A stretch of 55,197 nucleotides of DNA from Phoronis australis. Lineage: Eukaryota > Phoronida > Phoronidae. Of the stretch, positions 38,601 to 52,600 are shown one piece after another. The stretch covers positions 503,364 through 558,560 of the forward strand of contig NMRA01000033.1 in the NCBI GenBank assembly GCA_002633005.1. The letters run 5' to 3'. The position numbers and the translations under genes were made by a program. Each line of letters opens with the position of its first letter. Position 1 is the stretch's first letter. Under the pieces are notes generated by a model, which was given only the letters and a program-made list of their open reading frames with translations, searched no databases and was not told the origin of the DNA.

Positions 38601-41600
38601 TTTCACCATAGATGGTAAGTTTAAATTCTGCAATTACTATTGTCAGGACTCCTGTTCTCACCAGCCATATATTTGTGACCACCTCCTTGACAGACAACTT
38701 CACATCACAACCAAGAGAGGGCAACACTGCATAGTCGGCAATTGTGAGCGAGTTTTCAGACGACACTTGACCTGTAACACACAACAATTATAGTTATGAT
38801 CCTTACAGTCATGCTTTTGAAGCAATTCAAAAAATAATTGCTATTTACCTTTTACTTTTAATTAGTAGCAGACGGATCACGTGTAATTGCCAAATCCCTT
38901 GACCACTAAACGTATAACCTCAATTTAGGCAAAAAGTATAGTTGGTTCTGGTTTGTACCTCTTGACTCTTTTTGAGATCTGAGGGGCCCGTTCCAACAAA
39001 TCTGACTTAGCTAATATAAATCTTAAATTTCAGTAAATAAAAGTTAAATTTGTCTCAAAACCAATTCAAGAAAGAGACCTTAAGTTTGACTTAAGTGTTT
39101 GACATAAATTTTGTCTTAATTTTGACTAACTTACCAAATATAGAAGTTTCAAAGTTTGGAAGTTAGACAAATCTTAAACTTAAGTCAAAAATGAACTTAA
39201 GTCAGTTTCTTGGAACAGGCTTCTGTACTCACCCACTAAAGAAAAAACATCCAGCCATATCAATGGCAGCCCAAGTCTGATGTTTTGTGGAAAGCTGCAC
39301 AAAATCACAAAAGCGAGTGTAAACAAGATGTATAACATCATGGTTTGCCAACCGATGAGTAAAAAACAAACCAGAACCCATTGTGCTTTATTGGCCTTAA
39401 GAGAATAACTTGGGCAACAGCCTATAACCAATTGGCACCATGCCGTGATTTGCATAAACGCAGCTTATCTTAAGAGTACCTCCATTCTCCTTGATCAATT
39501 CCGTAATTTCGTGGGTTATTTGTTGGTCAAAGCCATCAATGAGGAACGTCTTCCCATGGAAGAGTAGCCCTGACATTGTTGCCTCACCTGAAATGACCAA
39601 ACTATATAAATAGCACACCAGACACTCGCCTTGGGTGCAACGAACAACAATGAGCTGGACATTACAGGCAATCTCAGGACAGTGCTTTGTAAACCTGAGA
39701 TAGTATAATCAGGTGCTTCAGTTGTAATGTGTGGCGATATCTCGCCAAGTCTTGGATGCATGTGGCAATATCTCGCCAAGTCTTGGATGATCTTGTGTTT
39801 TCATGAGAGCAATGGGTCTCAGGAACGCAGACAAGACCTTGTCTAAGCTAGTTAATTTGATTACATAAACTGACCATCACTGTCCCAATGGTCAGCAAAT
39901 GGGGACAGCATTCGTCCTATAATAATTCAAACCACTTCGCAGAACGTGCATAAGACAGACTAAAATTGACCCTTTTTCCTCTAGTGGTTAATTCAATTAC
40001 CTGTGCCATGCGGGTCTAAATGAGTTTCATCATTACTGATGTTCTGAACAGGATCAACCTCCATTGTGCTGTTGTCACCTGCAACATAAAGACATAAACT
40101 GAGGTTGTAGACACCATTGACAATGTTGTAGACACCACTGACAACTGTTAAAGAGCACATGAGTTTTTGGTATTGGTAAACATAGTTTGTCAAAATGGGG
40201 GAAAGAACAACGACGGGCATTCTCACATTCATTTATTTATCGAATAATGTGCTCTGTAAACTTTCCCATGTGATCAAACGAATTCATGTATTTAAACAGT
40301 GTCACCAATGCTAACTGCTGAATTTCTAGTCGCCCATTGCAGTAAAGTGAAAATGAAACGGTACATTCAATCATTTTTTCACAAAGAAATATGTAATGGG
40401 AAAACTAACAGTAAAATTTAATCAATTCGGAAAGATTTTGGTTATGAAAGGATATATCAACTGTAACTTTCTAGCAGAAAAAAGATCTGTGACAAAGATC
40501 CTACAATGCAGTGAAATTATTGGCATAGATATGACAATTTTAGAAATACCAACAGTGGAATGGTCACTGATAGAAATATAAGCAGTCGATTGGCCACCTT
40601 GAGGGGGGAGGTATTGGGTCATGATGTCATCCATTTCTGGAGCGGGCGTGGCAACAGATGGAGCTGTCTTCTGAGTGGGCGAAGTCTTGGTATCATTCAA
40701 TGAACTCGCTCTTGATAATGACAGTTTGGATCTAGAAATGTATGTTATTCATCAGTTCAGACTTACAGGCCAATATTGTAACGGTAAGTGATGTAAATCA
40801 AAAAAAAAAAAAAAAAAAATTGTGACAGAAGATGGTTTTGCAGCAGCTTTAAATCATCTTCTGGTTCTGTGACCAATGTTGTATTTGAACAATGCCTGAG
40901 AGCTCTGATATTAAAACACTTGACAATCAATGCTGCAAAGAAAAAGACTTTTCCTGAACAAATTAGTCAAGATGTCACGAATGCAGGAATTTCAATGCAG
41001 TTTGATTGAATAGATTAGCTGAACAACCTCAGTCAAGAGGCAACACTTCTCAAGAAGACAAGATCTTCATCAAAGTTGTGTGTTGTGTGTTTTTGACACT
41101 TCAGCAACTGCAATAACCTATGGACAATTAGACCATCAGTCACCTTTTGGCAGGTATGGGTGAGGTAGGATCCACAGGTGGTAAGGTGTAACACTGGTAG
41201 TCTGACTCAGGTAGACGTTCCTTCTCAACACAGCTGTCTACTAACCAACTGGCACGGACTATGTCAGGTCTGAAACAAAGTGTGACAAGACATGTTCAAA
41301 TGTGTATCAGCACCATGTATCACAATTTAACTTCACATAGCAAACATTTTTAAGTCTGGTCTGCATGCCACCTGTTGGCCACATCACGTGATCTAATGAA
41401 CATAAGTCTGAAAAGACTTCTGCCACAGCCGGGACTCAAACCCGGAACCATCAGCAGACACTCTAGTCTACTGAGTCATCGGAACCACTGGTCGAAAACA
41501 GAAATCCAATCAGACTTGGCAGTGGCCATCCCGCCCATAAACTCATGAGTGTATATGAATATGTAAATCTTGAACCGGAATGCAAACATAGATAAAAAAT

Positions 41601-43640
41601 ATATTTAAGTCTGGTCTGCCCGCCACCTGTTGACAATATCATCACCATGACATTTTATTTATTGCAACTGTGACTTCACCATCTTCAAAACAAGAAAAGA
41701 AGGAAAATGCCCCCATTTTCATAAAAAATGTCTTGACCAACTGTGACTTGTTGCTATAGTATCCTGTGAACAAAACCATAACAACGGCTAATTTAGTGTA
41801 TGGTCTAGGTAAATGTCTCTCTTTCTCACAGCTGTGCTCATCGTGTTATAGGGAAAGACACTGATAACGAAGATTTTTATTACGGCACTGTGCAGGCGTT
41901 ATCGCTGTCTAAAAGAATAACTTATGTTTAATAAAACCACAAAATAATGAAAGGAAAACAAACACTGGCCCAGAAATATCCTTTAAGTTTTAATTATTGG
42001 CAACAATGAAAATATGTTATTATTTTAAAATGGGTTAGCTGCTATGGTAACTAATGCAAATGATTTATGGTTTGCAATTATTCCAGATTGCAGCGTCTAG
42101 CAGAATCCCTTACCTGTGGCCATGACTGACTAATGTGTCTATATCGTCCTGGACACACTGACCCATGATGAAGTGTGTTATGCTCTCGCTGATCTGGTCA
42201 AAACGGGTGGCACCACCCTTATTAATAAGCTTGCGCAGTTTCTCCAGGCTGTTGCCATAGTGACCACTTAAGTAAATCTACAAGCATCAAGAAGAACTGC
42301 CACGATATTGAGTCATGTTTACATCTACCACTGTTCAATTTTAGCAATATTAATTTATACAAAGTTGTTGTTTTTGCAAACAAAAAACAGAAATAAGCAC
42401 AACCAGACACTTTCCTTTGAAGTCTCATGTGACCTTCACCTGCATTACACTTCTGTGAGAATGGTTCAGGTGTCAATATTGTTTAACTTAAGCGAATCAT
42501 TCAGCTAGTTATCAGAAGCTAAAATATTTTTACTAGAATATTCACTATGGAATAGCAAATACATTAAAAGTTTGTCTTAAGATTAAAGAATGAGAGTAAA
42601 ACCAAAACATTGAATTTGTGTTTCAACAAATGATACATAATGTCAAAAAACTGTATAGTCGCCTTTGCTGAACATAACTTCCACATATTATCATATAGTC
42701 CTGCTCTACCGTTATCACATCAATTGTAATATCCAATTTAAATCATTTCACCCCGTTTACTGGCTGAAAACAAAAATCAACTTTGGCCATTTCTCTCATA
42801 CGATAGGTCTCTCAGTGAAAGGAGTCCATTTCAGTCTGTAACCAACTTAAGTCACATACAATGCATACATGCCGCATTTTTGAATTTACAATTTTAAAGG
42901 TAATGGAAATAGAACCCTATCACTGACGGTAAAAAATATTACAAGAGCGATTTTATGAGGCTAAATGGCAAGGGCTTAATGTAGGCTTAACTATCTTTTC
43001 AATGTTTATACTATTGTCATTTCCCATATTTACACGCACACATGAGGACTATTTGTTAGAAGAACACTGTATCTTGTAAACTTTTATCTTCAATAAGTTT
43101 AAGCAACTATTTCAGCTCAATCATAAACGCCTCTTTGAAAGGTGTTACTGTAAAGAAAAATCATGACTTGTTGATTAAAAAAGAATAGTACAGCATCTGG
43201 TCTACTTACCGTTTTAACAGAAAAAGGGGAAAATCTACGCAATAAAGTAAGACTTGCAAGTTATTTGGCAACAAGATTAAACATCACTTCTGTCAGTTCT
43301 ACGCATGCTTTCGCCAATGGTGAGTACAGAAAAACTAGTGACTCTACACATACCATGCAACCATCTAGGAACATCCCGGCCTTGATTTTGGTCACGTCCA
43401 AATTATCTAGAGCAGCGCAATCTGTTGAAGACCTAGGGGGTGGAGCAACATTGATGTCTGCATTCATCGTCGACTCGCCCATGGTGGGAAGGGAGGTGAG
43501 GTCGATGGATGTCCCCATACCCGTCTGGCGTAGCGCCGTCTCATCCACGCCGGAGACGTCGTTTGTGATCCGACTCATGTCGTTGATACTGCTGACATCA
43601 GCCAGACTCGGTGGTCGGCCTGAGGGGATAAGTGATTAGA

Positions 43641-43675
<35 letters not shown>

Positions 43676-46600
43676 GAAGTAACAGCAACTAATCTCTTAT
43701 TGACCTATAAAATCACAAAATCAGTAAAATTCACTACCAGCATACTAAGCCAAATGAAAGGTCACGGGTCTATTTGATCGAAGAAAGAAAGTGCTTCATT
43801 GCGTACAATCAACTTCATTGAATTTTAAATTAACCTAAATAAATTTACTCAAGTAAAGACAGACCATTCTTGTCTTTAGTGGGAGTAGATGACAGATGTC
43901 CATCAAGTTGATACTGTAATTCGTCCTTGCAGTAGCCACTGTCCAGGGATTCATAGAGCCAGGACGAGTGGACGATGTGAATCTTCCAGCGCTTGGCAAA
44001 CTCATACTTCTGACCTTTGGGTTCATTGATGACCAGGTGGGTGCAGTCGTTGATTTTCATCTCACCTGTGTATCGTCCACCTGGCAGGATAAATAGTAAG
44101 GATTGACGAGTCTTAGGTTTCCATACAGTAAAGGTTGGCACAATAAACACAATATTAATAATTGGCTTAAGTATGACAGTCTCACTTAACTGCTATAAAA
44201 GATACATCTTATTGCCATATAATTATAGCACAAAGTTCTGTTGGAGTAGGATAGACCTTTGGCAAAGTCTGTCCTGTGTATTTTGAGCTCTATCGTAGCT
44301 TACCTTCACCCTCTATCAGTTTATTATGAACCCTTACGTAATTTACCTTGACTGTCAGTTTATATCCACAGCAACTTACCTTAATCGTCTATCAGCTTTT
44401 CATGAACCCTACCGTAGCTTACCTTCAGCCTCTATTAGTCCATTATAAACCCTACCGCTACTTACATTCACTGTCTATCACTTCATTATGAACACTACCA
44501 TAGCTTACCTTGACTGTCAATCAGTTTATTATTAACTTCATGGTAGCTTACCTTCCCTGTCTATCAAATTATTATGAACTTTACCGTAGCTTACCTTCAC
44601 TGTTTATCAGTTTATTATGAAATCTACCGTAGCTTAAATTCAACGTCTATCAGTTTATCATGAACCCTACCGTAGCTTACCTTCACCATCTATCAGTTTA
44701 TTATGGACTCTACAGCAGCTTACCTTCACTGTCTATCAGCTTTGCCAGCTTGTTTCTCTCCTGTAAACCGGACACTGTGATCACGTAACCCTTGAAAATT
44801 CCGCACTTGTACTGCGCGAACTCTGCATCCTTGCCATGCACATGACGCAGTCTACTCTCCTTCCACACTTGCTCCACCCATTGGGTGGTCATGATGGATG
44901 TGCCGAGACTCGCAGCAACCTGTTTATGGACACAGTTGGATGCATTGGGTTAAACCAGCTAGTTCAAACGTTATTAAAAAATCACAGCTTAACCCACAGT
45001 TCAAGAGTGATCCGACATTAACACCTCTAACAATATGGTGGATGTCAAACACAAGTCACTCTGTCATAACTTTAAATTGTTTGCAATGAAATATAAAACA
45101 CGTTACTAATCCATTTTTAGAAACTTCATTTTCATTACAAACACTGACACCCTATTCATACATTACTGCAGAACTTTTTACTTTCCAAATATGGAAAAGA
45201 TCATTTGACGACAGACAGATCTACAACAAACCCTACGTACTCCGGGGGAAAATTACAACAGATGCATACCTATCAATTTATGATGGCCTTGTTTCAAGAC
45301 AATAAAAGAACTTTTAAAGTGAGTGTACCAAAATACTTGCACACCTATTACTCTTATCAGCGACTTAAATAGAATACTTCAAGAGATTATTTGTTATTGT
45401 GTTCGCTGTTCGATGTCATTAAATTTCTTTAAAAATTGGGATTGTTATATTATCAAAACCATACCGTCTATGAGTATAAGCAGGCTAAAATTCGCCTTAC
45501 CACGCATACAATATGGACACATATGTGGTGCGTCCTATTAACACAAAAATATTGGTCAACAGGTTACACAGCCTAATTGAAAAGCATGGCTGGGCATCAG
45601 CTTTCACTACGGTTACTATTAATAGCGAATGACGAAGTGAAAACTACTCGTACAGTATAATGAAGAGTACTCAGTGTCTCAATCAATAACTAGAAAACTG
45701 AAAAAGTATTTGATTAAATATGTTCACGCTTCACTCAACTATAATGTGAAAAAAATGTCATGTCAGTGACATCTCATTGTCTCCCAGCCACAGTCGTATT
45801 CTGAAGGTCATGAACATGTGTAGCATGCAGCCGTGCTTCCAACAACAAAAAACTTGACTAGTTTGGAAAACAATGAACAAGGTTGCAGTGTTTTGTTTCA
45901 TTTTAATATTATTGTGAACATTATGCTGATCAAGCTTAATAACAACCCCAAGTGTTCCTCTTACTAGAAGTGAGAGGTTAGCATGTGAACTGCTGATGAC
46001 TCGGGTCAACAAAAAATGTCAGATGATCNAAATGGCGGGAAAATTTTGCGACCTGGCGTTTAGGAATGCGAGCTGGATTTTGAAAATGCGACCTGGGATT
46101 TTGGCTAGGTCGCAAAATGCGACCTGGCGATTTTAATAGCGTCGAGCCCTGCAGTTTATTATGAAATCTACCGTAGCTTAAATTCACCATCTATCAGTTC
46201 ATTATGAATCCTACCGTAGCTTACCTTCACCATCTATACGTTTGTTATGAACCCTACAGTAGCTTACCATCAACATCAGTTTATTATGAAGTCCACCTTA
46301 GCTTACCTTCATCGTCTATCAGTTTATTATGGACTCTACAGCAGCTCACCTTCACTGTCTATCAGCTTTGCCAGCTTGTTTCTCTCCTGTAAACCGGACA
46401 CTGTGATCACGTAACCCTTGAAAATTCCACACTTGTACTGCGCAAACTCTGCATCCTTGCCATGCACATGTCGCAGTCGACTCTCCTTCCACACTTGCTC
46501 CACCCATTGGGTGGTCATGATGGATGTGCCGAGACTCGCAGCAACCTGTTTACGGACACAGTTGGATGCATTGGGTTAAACCAGCAAGTTCAAACGTTAT

Positions 46601-49600
46601 TAAAAAAATCACAGCTTAACCCACAGTTCAAGAGTGATCCGACATTAACACCTCTAACAATATGGTGGATGTCAAACACAAGTCACTCTGCCATAACTTT
46701 AAATTGTTTGCAATGAAATATAGAACACGTTACTAATCCATTTTTAGAAACTTCATTTTCATTAAAAGCATTGACACCCTATCCATACATTACTGCAGAA
46801 CTTTTTACTTTCCAAATATGGAAAAGATCAGTTGATGACAGACAGATCTACAACAAATCATAACCCTATGTACTCCGGGGGGAAATTACAACAGATGTCC
46901 ATACCTATCAATTTATGATGGCCAATAAAAGAACTTTTAAAGTGAGTGTACCAAAATACTTGCACACCTATTACTCCTATCAGCGACTTAAATGGAATAC
47001 TCTCAGTTTGTATGGAATTTTTCAAGAGATTATTTGTTATTGTGTTCTGTGTTCACTGTTTAATGTTATTAAATTTCTTTAAAAATTGTGATTGCTATAT
47101 TATCAAAACCATACCGTCTATGAGTATAAGCAGGCTAAAATTCACCTTGCCATGCATACAATGTCGACACGCATGTGGTGCGTCCTATTAACACAACAAT
47201 ATTGGTCAACAGGTTACACAGCTTAATTGAAAAGCATGGCTGGGCATCAGCTTTCACTACGGTTACTATTAATACCAAATGACAAAGTGAAAACTACTTG
47301 TACAGTATAATGAAGAGTACTCAGTGTCTCAATCAATAATTAGAAAACTGAAAAAGTATTTGATTAAATATGTTCACGCTTCACTCAACTATAATGTGAA
47401 AAAAATGTCATGTCAGTGACATCTCATTGTCTCCCAGCCACAGTCGTGTTCTGAAGGTCATGAACATGTGTAGCATGCGGCCGTGCTTCCAACAACAAAA
47501 AACTTGACTAGTTTGGAAAACAATGAACAAGGTTGCAGTGTTTTGTTTCATTTTAATATTATTGTGAACATCATGCTGATCAAGCTTAATAACAACCCCA
47601 AGTGTTCCTCTTACTAGAAGTGAGAGGTTAGCATGTGAACTGCTGATGACTCGGGTCAACAAAAAATGTCAGATGATCAACAGGGTGAGCACATTTTGTC
47701 TCATGTTCTTTACTTATAAGGAAATGATGCATTTTTGAATTGATAATTTTCTCGAGTCAAAAAATAAATTAAATCTTAGAATTTTACAAATTCTCAGAAA
47801 GTAGAGCTAGCTATCTAACAGTATTTGACGTGTTCTAAGGCTACAGTAAGTTTTACACTCTATATAGTATTTTGAAACAAGCAAATCACAGAAAAAATAC
47901 TTAAGATGTTCCAAGTTTGCAAGTATGGTTGGGGTAGTACGCAGTATCGGTATACAATTGGCAGCATCGTTCTCAGTACCGTACTGATTTTCAAATTATG
48001 GTACACAACCCTAATGACTAACAACGGCTCTCCTACTTACATGATACTTTTTTGACCCAACCTCGTTTGTAACCAAGTGAGTAATTTCTTTTGTGAATAC
48101 CCCGCTTACTTCACCACACATCAGTTTGACTTTGTTGTGAATGTCCTCCTGAAACACAAAGTTCAGTTAATTAAATGTCTAGCACGATAACAGAGCAATA
48201 CAAACACATAGACCTAATTCAACATTGTACAAGTGCATATATGTAGATAACATGCCTATTCGAAGTAATGTACCCAAATTCAATAGTCACTGGGTCAAAG
48301 GTATGCTATACAGAATGGATCCATGTTTAATGACACGTCAAAATTAGTCACATCTCAAAATTTTCAAAATGTCACAGGAAAGTCTCAATTGTCACAGTTT
48401 TTTGGTGCTTTTTGCAGATATAAGTCAAATCAATTTTGCTTGAGTCACGTATGCAAGACAAACAACTGCAAACCCAACAAACCACTAACAGCCGACTTGG
48501 ATTAGCAAATTTCTCACATTTTGTCACTGAATTCTCAAAACGTCACAGAGTTTCAACCACGCAAGCTTTGTCAAAGAATGTCACCATGTCACAGGAAATC
48601 CATTCTCTGACATTAGCAGACAGCAGCGGAACAAAAACAAATCGGCACGATCCGATACGCCACTTGGAATACACAGCGGAAACAAGTTACACTCACCCTC
48701 ACTGACTTGGCCAAGTTAGTACAACTGATAAGCAGCCCATTCATTGCCATATTATAGATGGGACGGCGCACTCTGGGAAGAGCCTATGGAAAGAGACGTG
48801 TATAGATATCCTGAGAGGCAGGAAACATGCAGAGGACATAAGTACAAAGAAAAATGTCATAGAATTGAAATTTGGGAAGTCTTGTTCAGTTCAACACATA
48901 GCTGCTCATGAAGGCCAGGGCAACAATATAGAAGGTAAGCACTTAGTAACTCAATTGAGCCATCAAATATTTTTCCCGTAAACACGTTTAATGTCTTTTC
49001 GACAGATGGCATGTCGTGGGAATACTGCAACCATATTTGGGCAAAGACGGTACTTTTTGCTTATATCCGACTATCACCCTGCAATTTCAAAGTCAAATTT
49101 GGATAAAAGCCGCATTTTTCGGCAGTTACTGTATGATGCAGTCTCGTGATCAGTCACAGCAAGTACACTTGCGTAACTATATTGCTGCCAATTAAAATTA
49201 AAAGATATCAGGGTCTATCAAAAATGTCTGCTCGCTGTTCGGAAACTATGAGACAAAATTGACAATTGTTATGTACATTGTGTTGCATTTAGTAGCTGGT
49301 GTTTCAGATTATCGAAAGGGTGAACACTACCACATCCATGAAAGGGTGAACACTACCACATCCATGAAAGGGTGAACACTACCACATCCATGAAAGGGTG
49401 AACACTACCACATCCATGAAATGGTGAACACTAACACATCCATGAAATGGTGAACACTACCACATCCATGAAAGGGTGAACACTACCACATCCATGAAAG
49501 GGTGAACACTACCGCATCCATGAAAGGGTGAACACTACCACATCCAGGATGCAAATATCAGGAGCATTACAAAGAAAAGAAGCCCACTCGGTCATTTCCA

Positions 49601-52600
49601 AACTCTTGGACGGTGGGCTTACGGACAGAGAAAACGGCAAGAAATGCACCCCCATTTTTTTCATAAAAAACAACTTAAGACCTGCATGTCATATCAATAC
49701 TGTCCAAAAATATGAGACAGCAGAGACACTATGAAAGTCTTTTCTGTAGCAGTCTATACAATAATCATGGTGATAAAAAAATCTTTCCAATGAAACTGCA
49801 ATTTCACGAGTTCATTGATATGGAGCTGGACCTAAGTAAGCTTACATACAAAGATCGGTGGCCGTACCTAAAATGACGAAGAACCGTACTTCAATGTAGG
49901 TTCGGCATGCAAAAAGAGTGGCCTTGATAAAAATGACAATCTTTAATCATTCGATAGACTTGGAGACTTCAAACTTATTGGTTTGAATTTCCAGTCGTTT
50001 CCAAGCCTAATCATCTGGTTTATGAGTCTTCAGTGAGTACAAGGCAAGATTATGTTAACTCGATTTGACATTTTCTGACTGGGAGGTGGTATACAGGTGA
50101 TTATTTTGGTATTACTGCAAAGAGCAGACAACGCTTCATTATTTCATTCATTACCGGTAAAATTCTATTGAAACAAATTGAAATATTGAACTTAAAGCGT
50201 GACCAACTTCCAGTTCATGAGTGCGACTGAGCAGACGTACCTTGGCATTTTTGATTCCTATGTGGTGCTTACATTCTTTAGAAATGAAGACCTTAGTACT
50301 TTATTGTCAAGACTAAGCACGTAACCTAAACACTTCATTGACTTCAAAAGAATTCTATTGTAAGACATGAAGTTTTTTCTTGAAAGGATGATTCTTGATG
50401 ATTGACTGGAATCGCGATGGCAAACCAGGATAGAAGCCTAAAGCAGAATATGCAAGGCATTTTTTAATGTATTTTGTACTACGGTACTACCATTTTTGAA
50501 AATGGAAATATTGCCAAGACCAGATTAGTATGTTACGAATTCAATGATCTTTGTGCTTAAATTCATATGCTTCTTTGCAAAATTTTTTGAAATGACTTGG
50601 AGGACTGCATGGTCCCCGTGAACGTAATTTTAAGTTGTACATTTTCCTTTTAAAAATTCCTTTTTCCTTATGTTTATTGGAAACTATATCATTTTAAGTA
50701 CAACCATCAATTGAGGTATGTAGTTAGATTTAAAGTCGACCCCACTTGTTCACTATGACGGGTGTTCATGTGATTGTCGTAACTATCTTTCAAAAAATCT
50801 GGGCCCCTGACTTTTAGTCTCGGCTCCTAAGACTTGAAAGCTAGTGGCCCAGTTGGCGACTACCAGGGTTCAACATTAACTTTTTAAGCCACTTGCCCTT
50901 CGGGCAAGTAGTTGAAATTTTTACTTGCCCGAACAACAAATTCACTTGCCCCAAGTACAATCCCAAATAGCACAGTGCATGTGCACACCTAGGTAATGTG
51001 TTACCGTAGGGCTGCCTGCTCTGAGCCTCCTCTTGTGTCGTGCATGCTATGAGTTAAAATCAAATTTTAACATACAATAATGCCACGTATACTTTTATTT
51101 TCAATAAATAATTACATTTTTGAAAAACAGATAGACCGCGAAAAAGTCACCCTTCAGAAGTTCAGAGCGACAATCCTGAAGACCGTATTCCTCTTCTTTC
51201 GGGAGTCACCAGCGAGAGCCGGGAATTCATAAGAATTTCCTTTAGAATTCCCCCTGAATAAATACCAGGCCTTTAAAACTGCTGTGTAGTGTAGAAAATA
51301 TGTGGTCAATCATTCACTCTTTAGGTTTTGTGCTTACCTGTATGACTTACACATCCGCCGACGAACGCGGTGCTTCCAGCTCGGTACATGGGTAAACGCC
51401 GGCAAAAATCACACGTCATCCCTAGTTCACTGTCTCGCAGGACAGGAAACCTAACTTCCCATGACGGAAACCATCCCCGCACTCCTTTTGTTTCATATTG
51501 TTGCTTTGATTCTTCCCGAACTCGTTTTTTAGCATCTGGACGGCTTCCTTGTTTGGACGTTTTGCCAGAGTGCAGACGATCAGTAGTATCACGTGACAAC
51601 TTATTCAGAAACTGCAGGGCACGTTCAGAGAATCTAAAGGATTTGACCGCGGGTGTCATCTGTGCACGCTGCATCACACTCGTTCTATTTTCCTTTCGGC
51701 GCTCATTTGAAGACGGGAGTTTCTTTGACGGCCACACGGGCTTTTTCGATGGTTTTTAGGCTTGTGTCGGGGTTCGTTACTTTGTAGCAAATGTCGAGCA
51801 GACAATCTTAGGATCTCCGTGCCTATGCAGCTAGCTTTTTAACATGCCCATCGGGCAAGTACTTTTCAAATTCCACTTGCCCGACGCAAAATCTACATGT
51901 ACACGGGCAATCGGGCAACTGTTAGTGTTGAGCCCTGGACTACGCAGTTTTAGTTAAGATACATCCCTGACTTTATATCATAAACACACTACTTAATTCT
52001 AGTGATGAAAAGTTAAATAGAAAGTTTCAAACATTATGGCATACAGTGCACTACAATTTATTCTGAAACTTAAAAATGTTTTGAATGATTAGAAAAGTTG
52101 TGGCATAAAAAATCACCATCACCATAACGACAAGAAAACTACAGCACTATTATCAAATCTGCCCATATTTCAACTCACTGTTTGGCTGAGTAGACACGAG
52201 AGGACACACTGTGGGCCATACAGTCTACTTTCCTTGGACAACAGGTGGTCAAAAACCTTGCCCTCGAATGGATCGATCACATACACAGAGTCTGCTTCAC
52301 GAGAGGCCACCTTAAGACATTGCTGACTAGTCACCCATACTGGTTCCAGTCCGTTCTTCTCTAACCCCTTTAAAAAGGATATCAAATGAATGTTGGCAAA
52401 GCGGAATATCTAGTAATTAGCACTGCATACTGATTGAGAAGCTACGATTTGATCTGAAATCCATACTTGAATAAAATACATGATATTCTGACAATATTTG
52501 TAACAAAATTTGTGAGGTTTAAGAAATGCACAAGCTTTTGGGAATTGTGCTGCTAGACTGTTCAACCTTTTAACAAACACTTGGAAATAATTCTGTGTTT

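Noticed and set aside
41400-41480. Functional tRNA gene on the minus strand
   Set aside because: A and B boxes and a T-arm are visible but there is no matching acceptor stem or clean anticodon arm; better read as a SINE.
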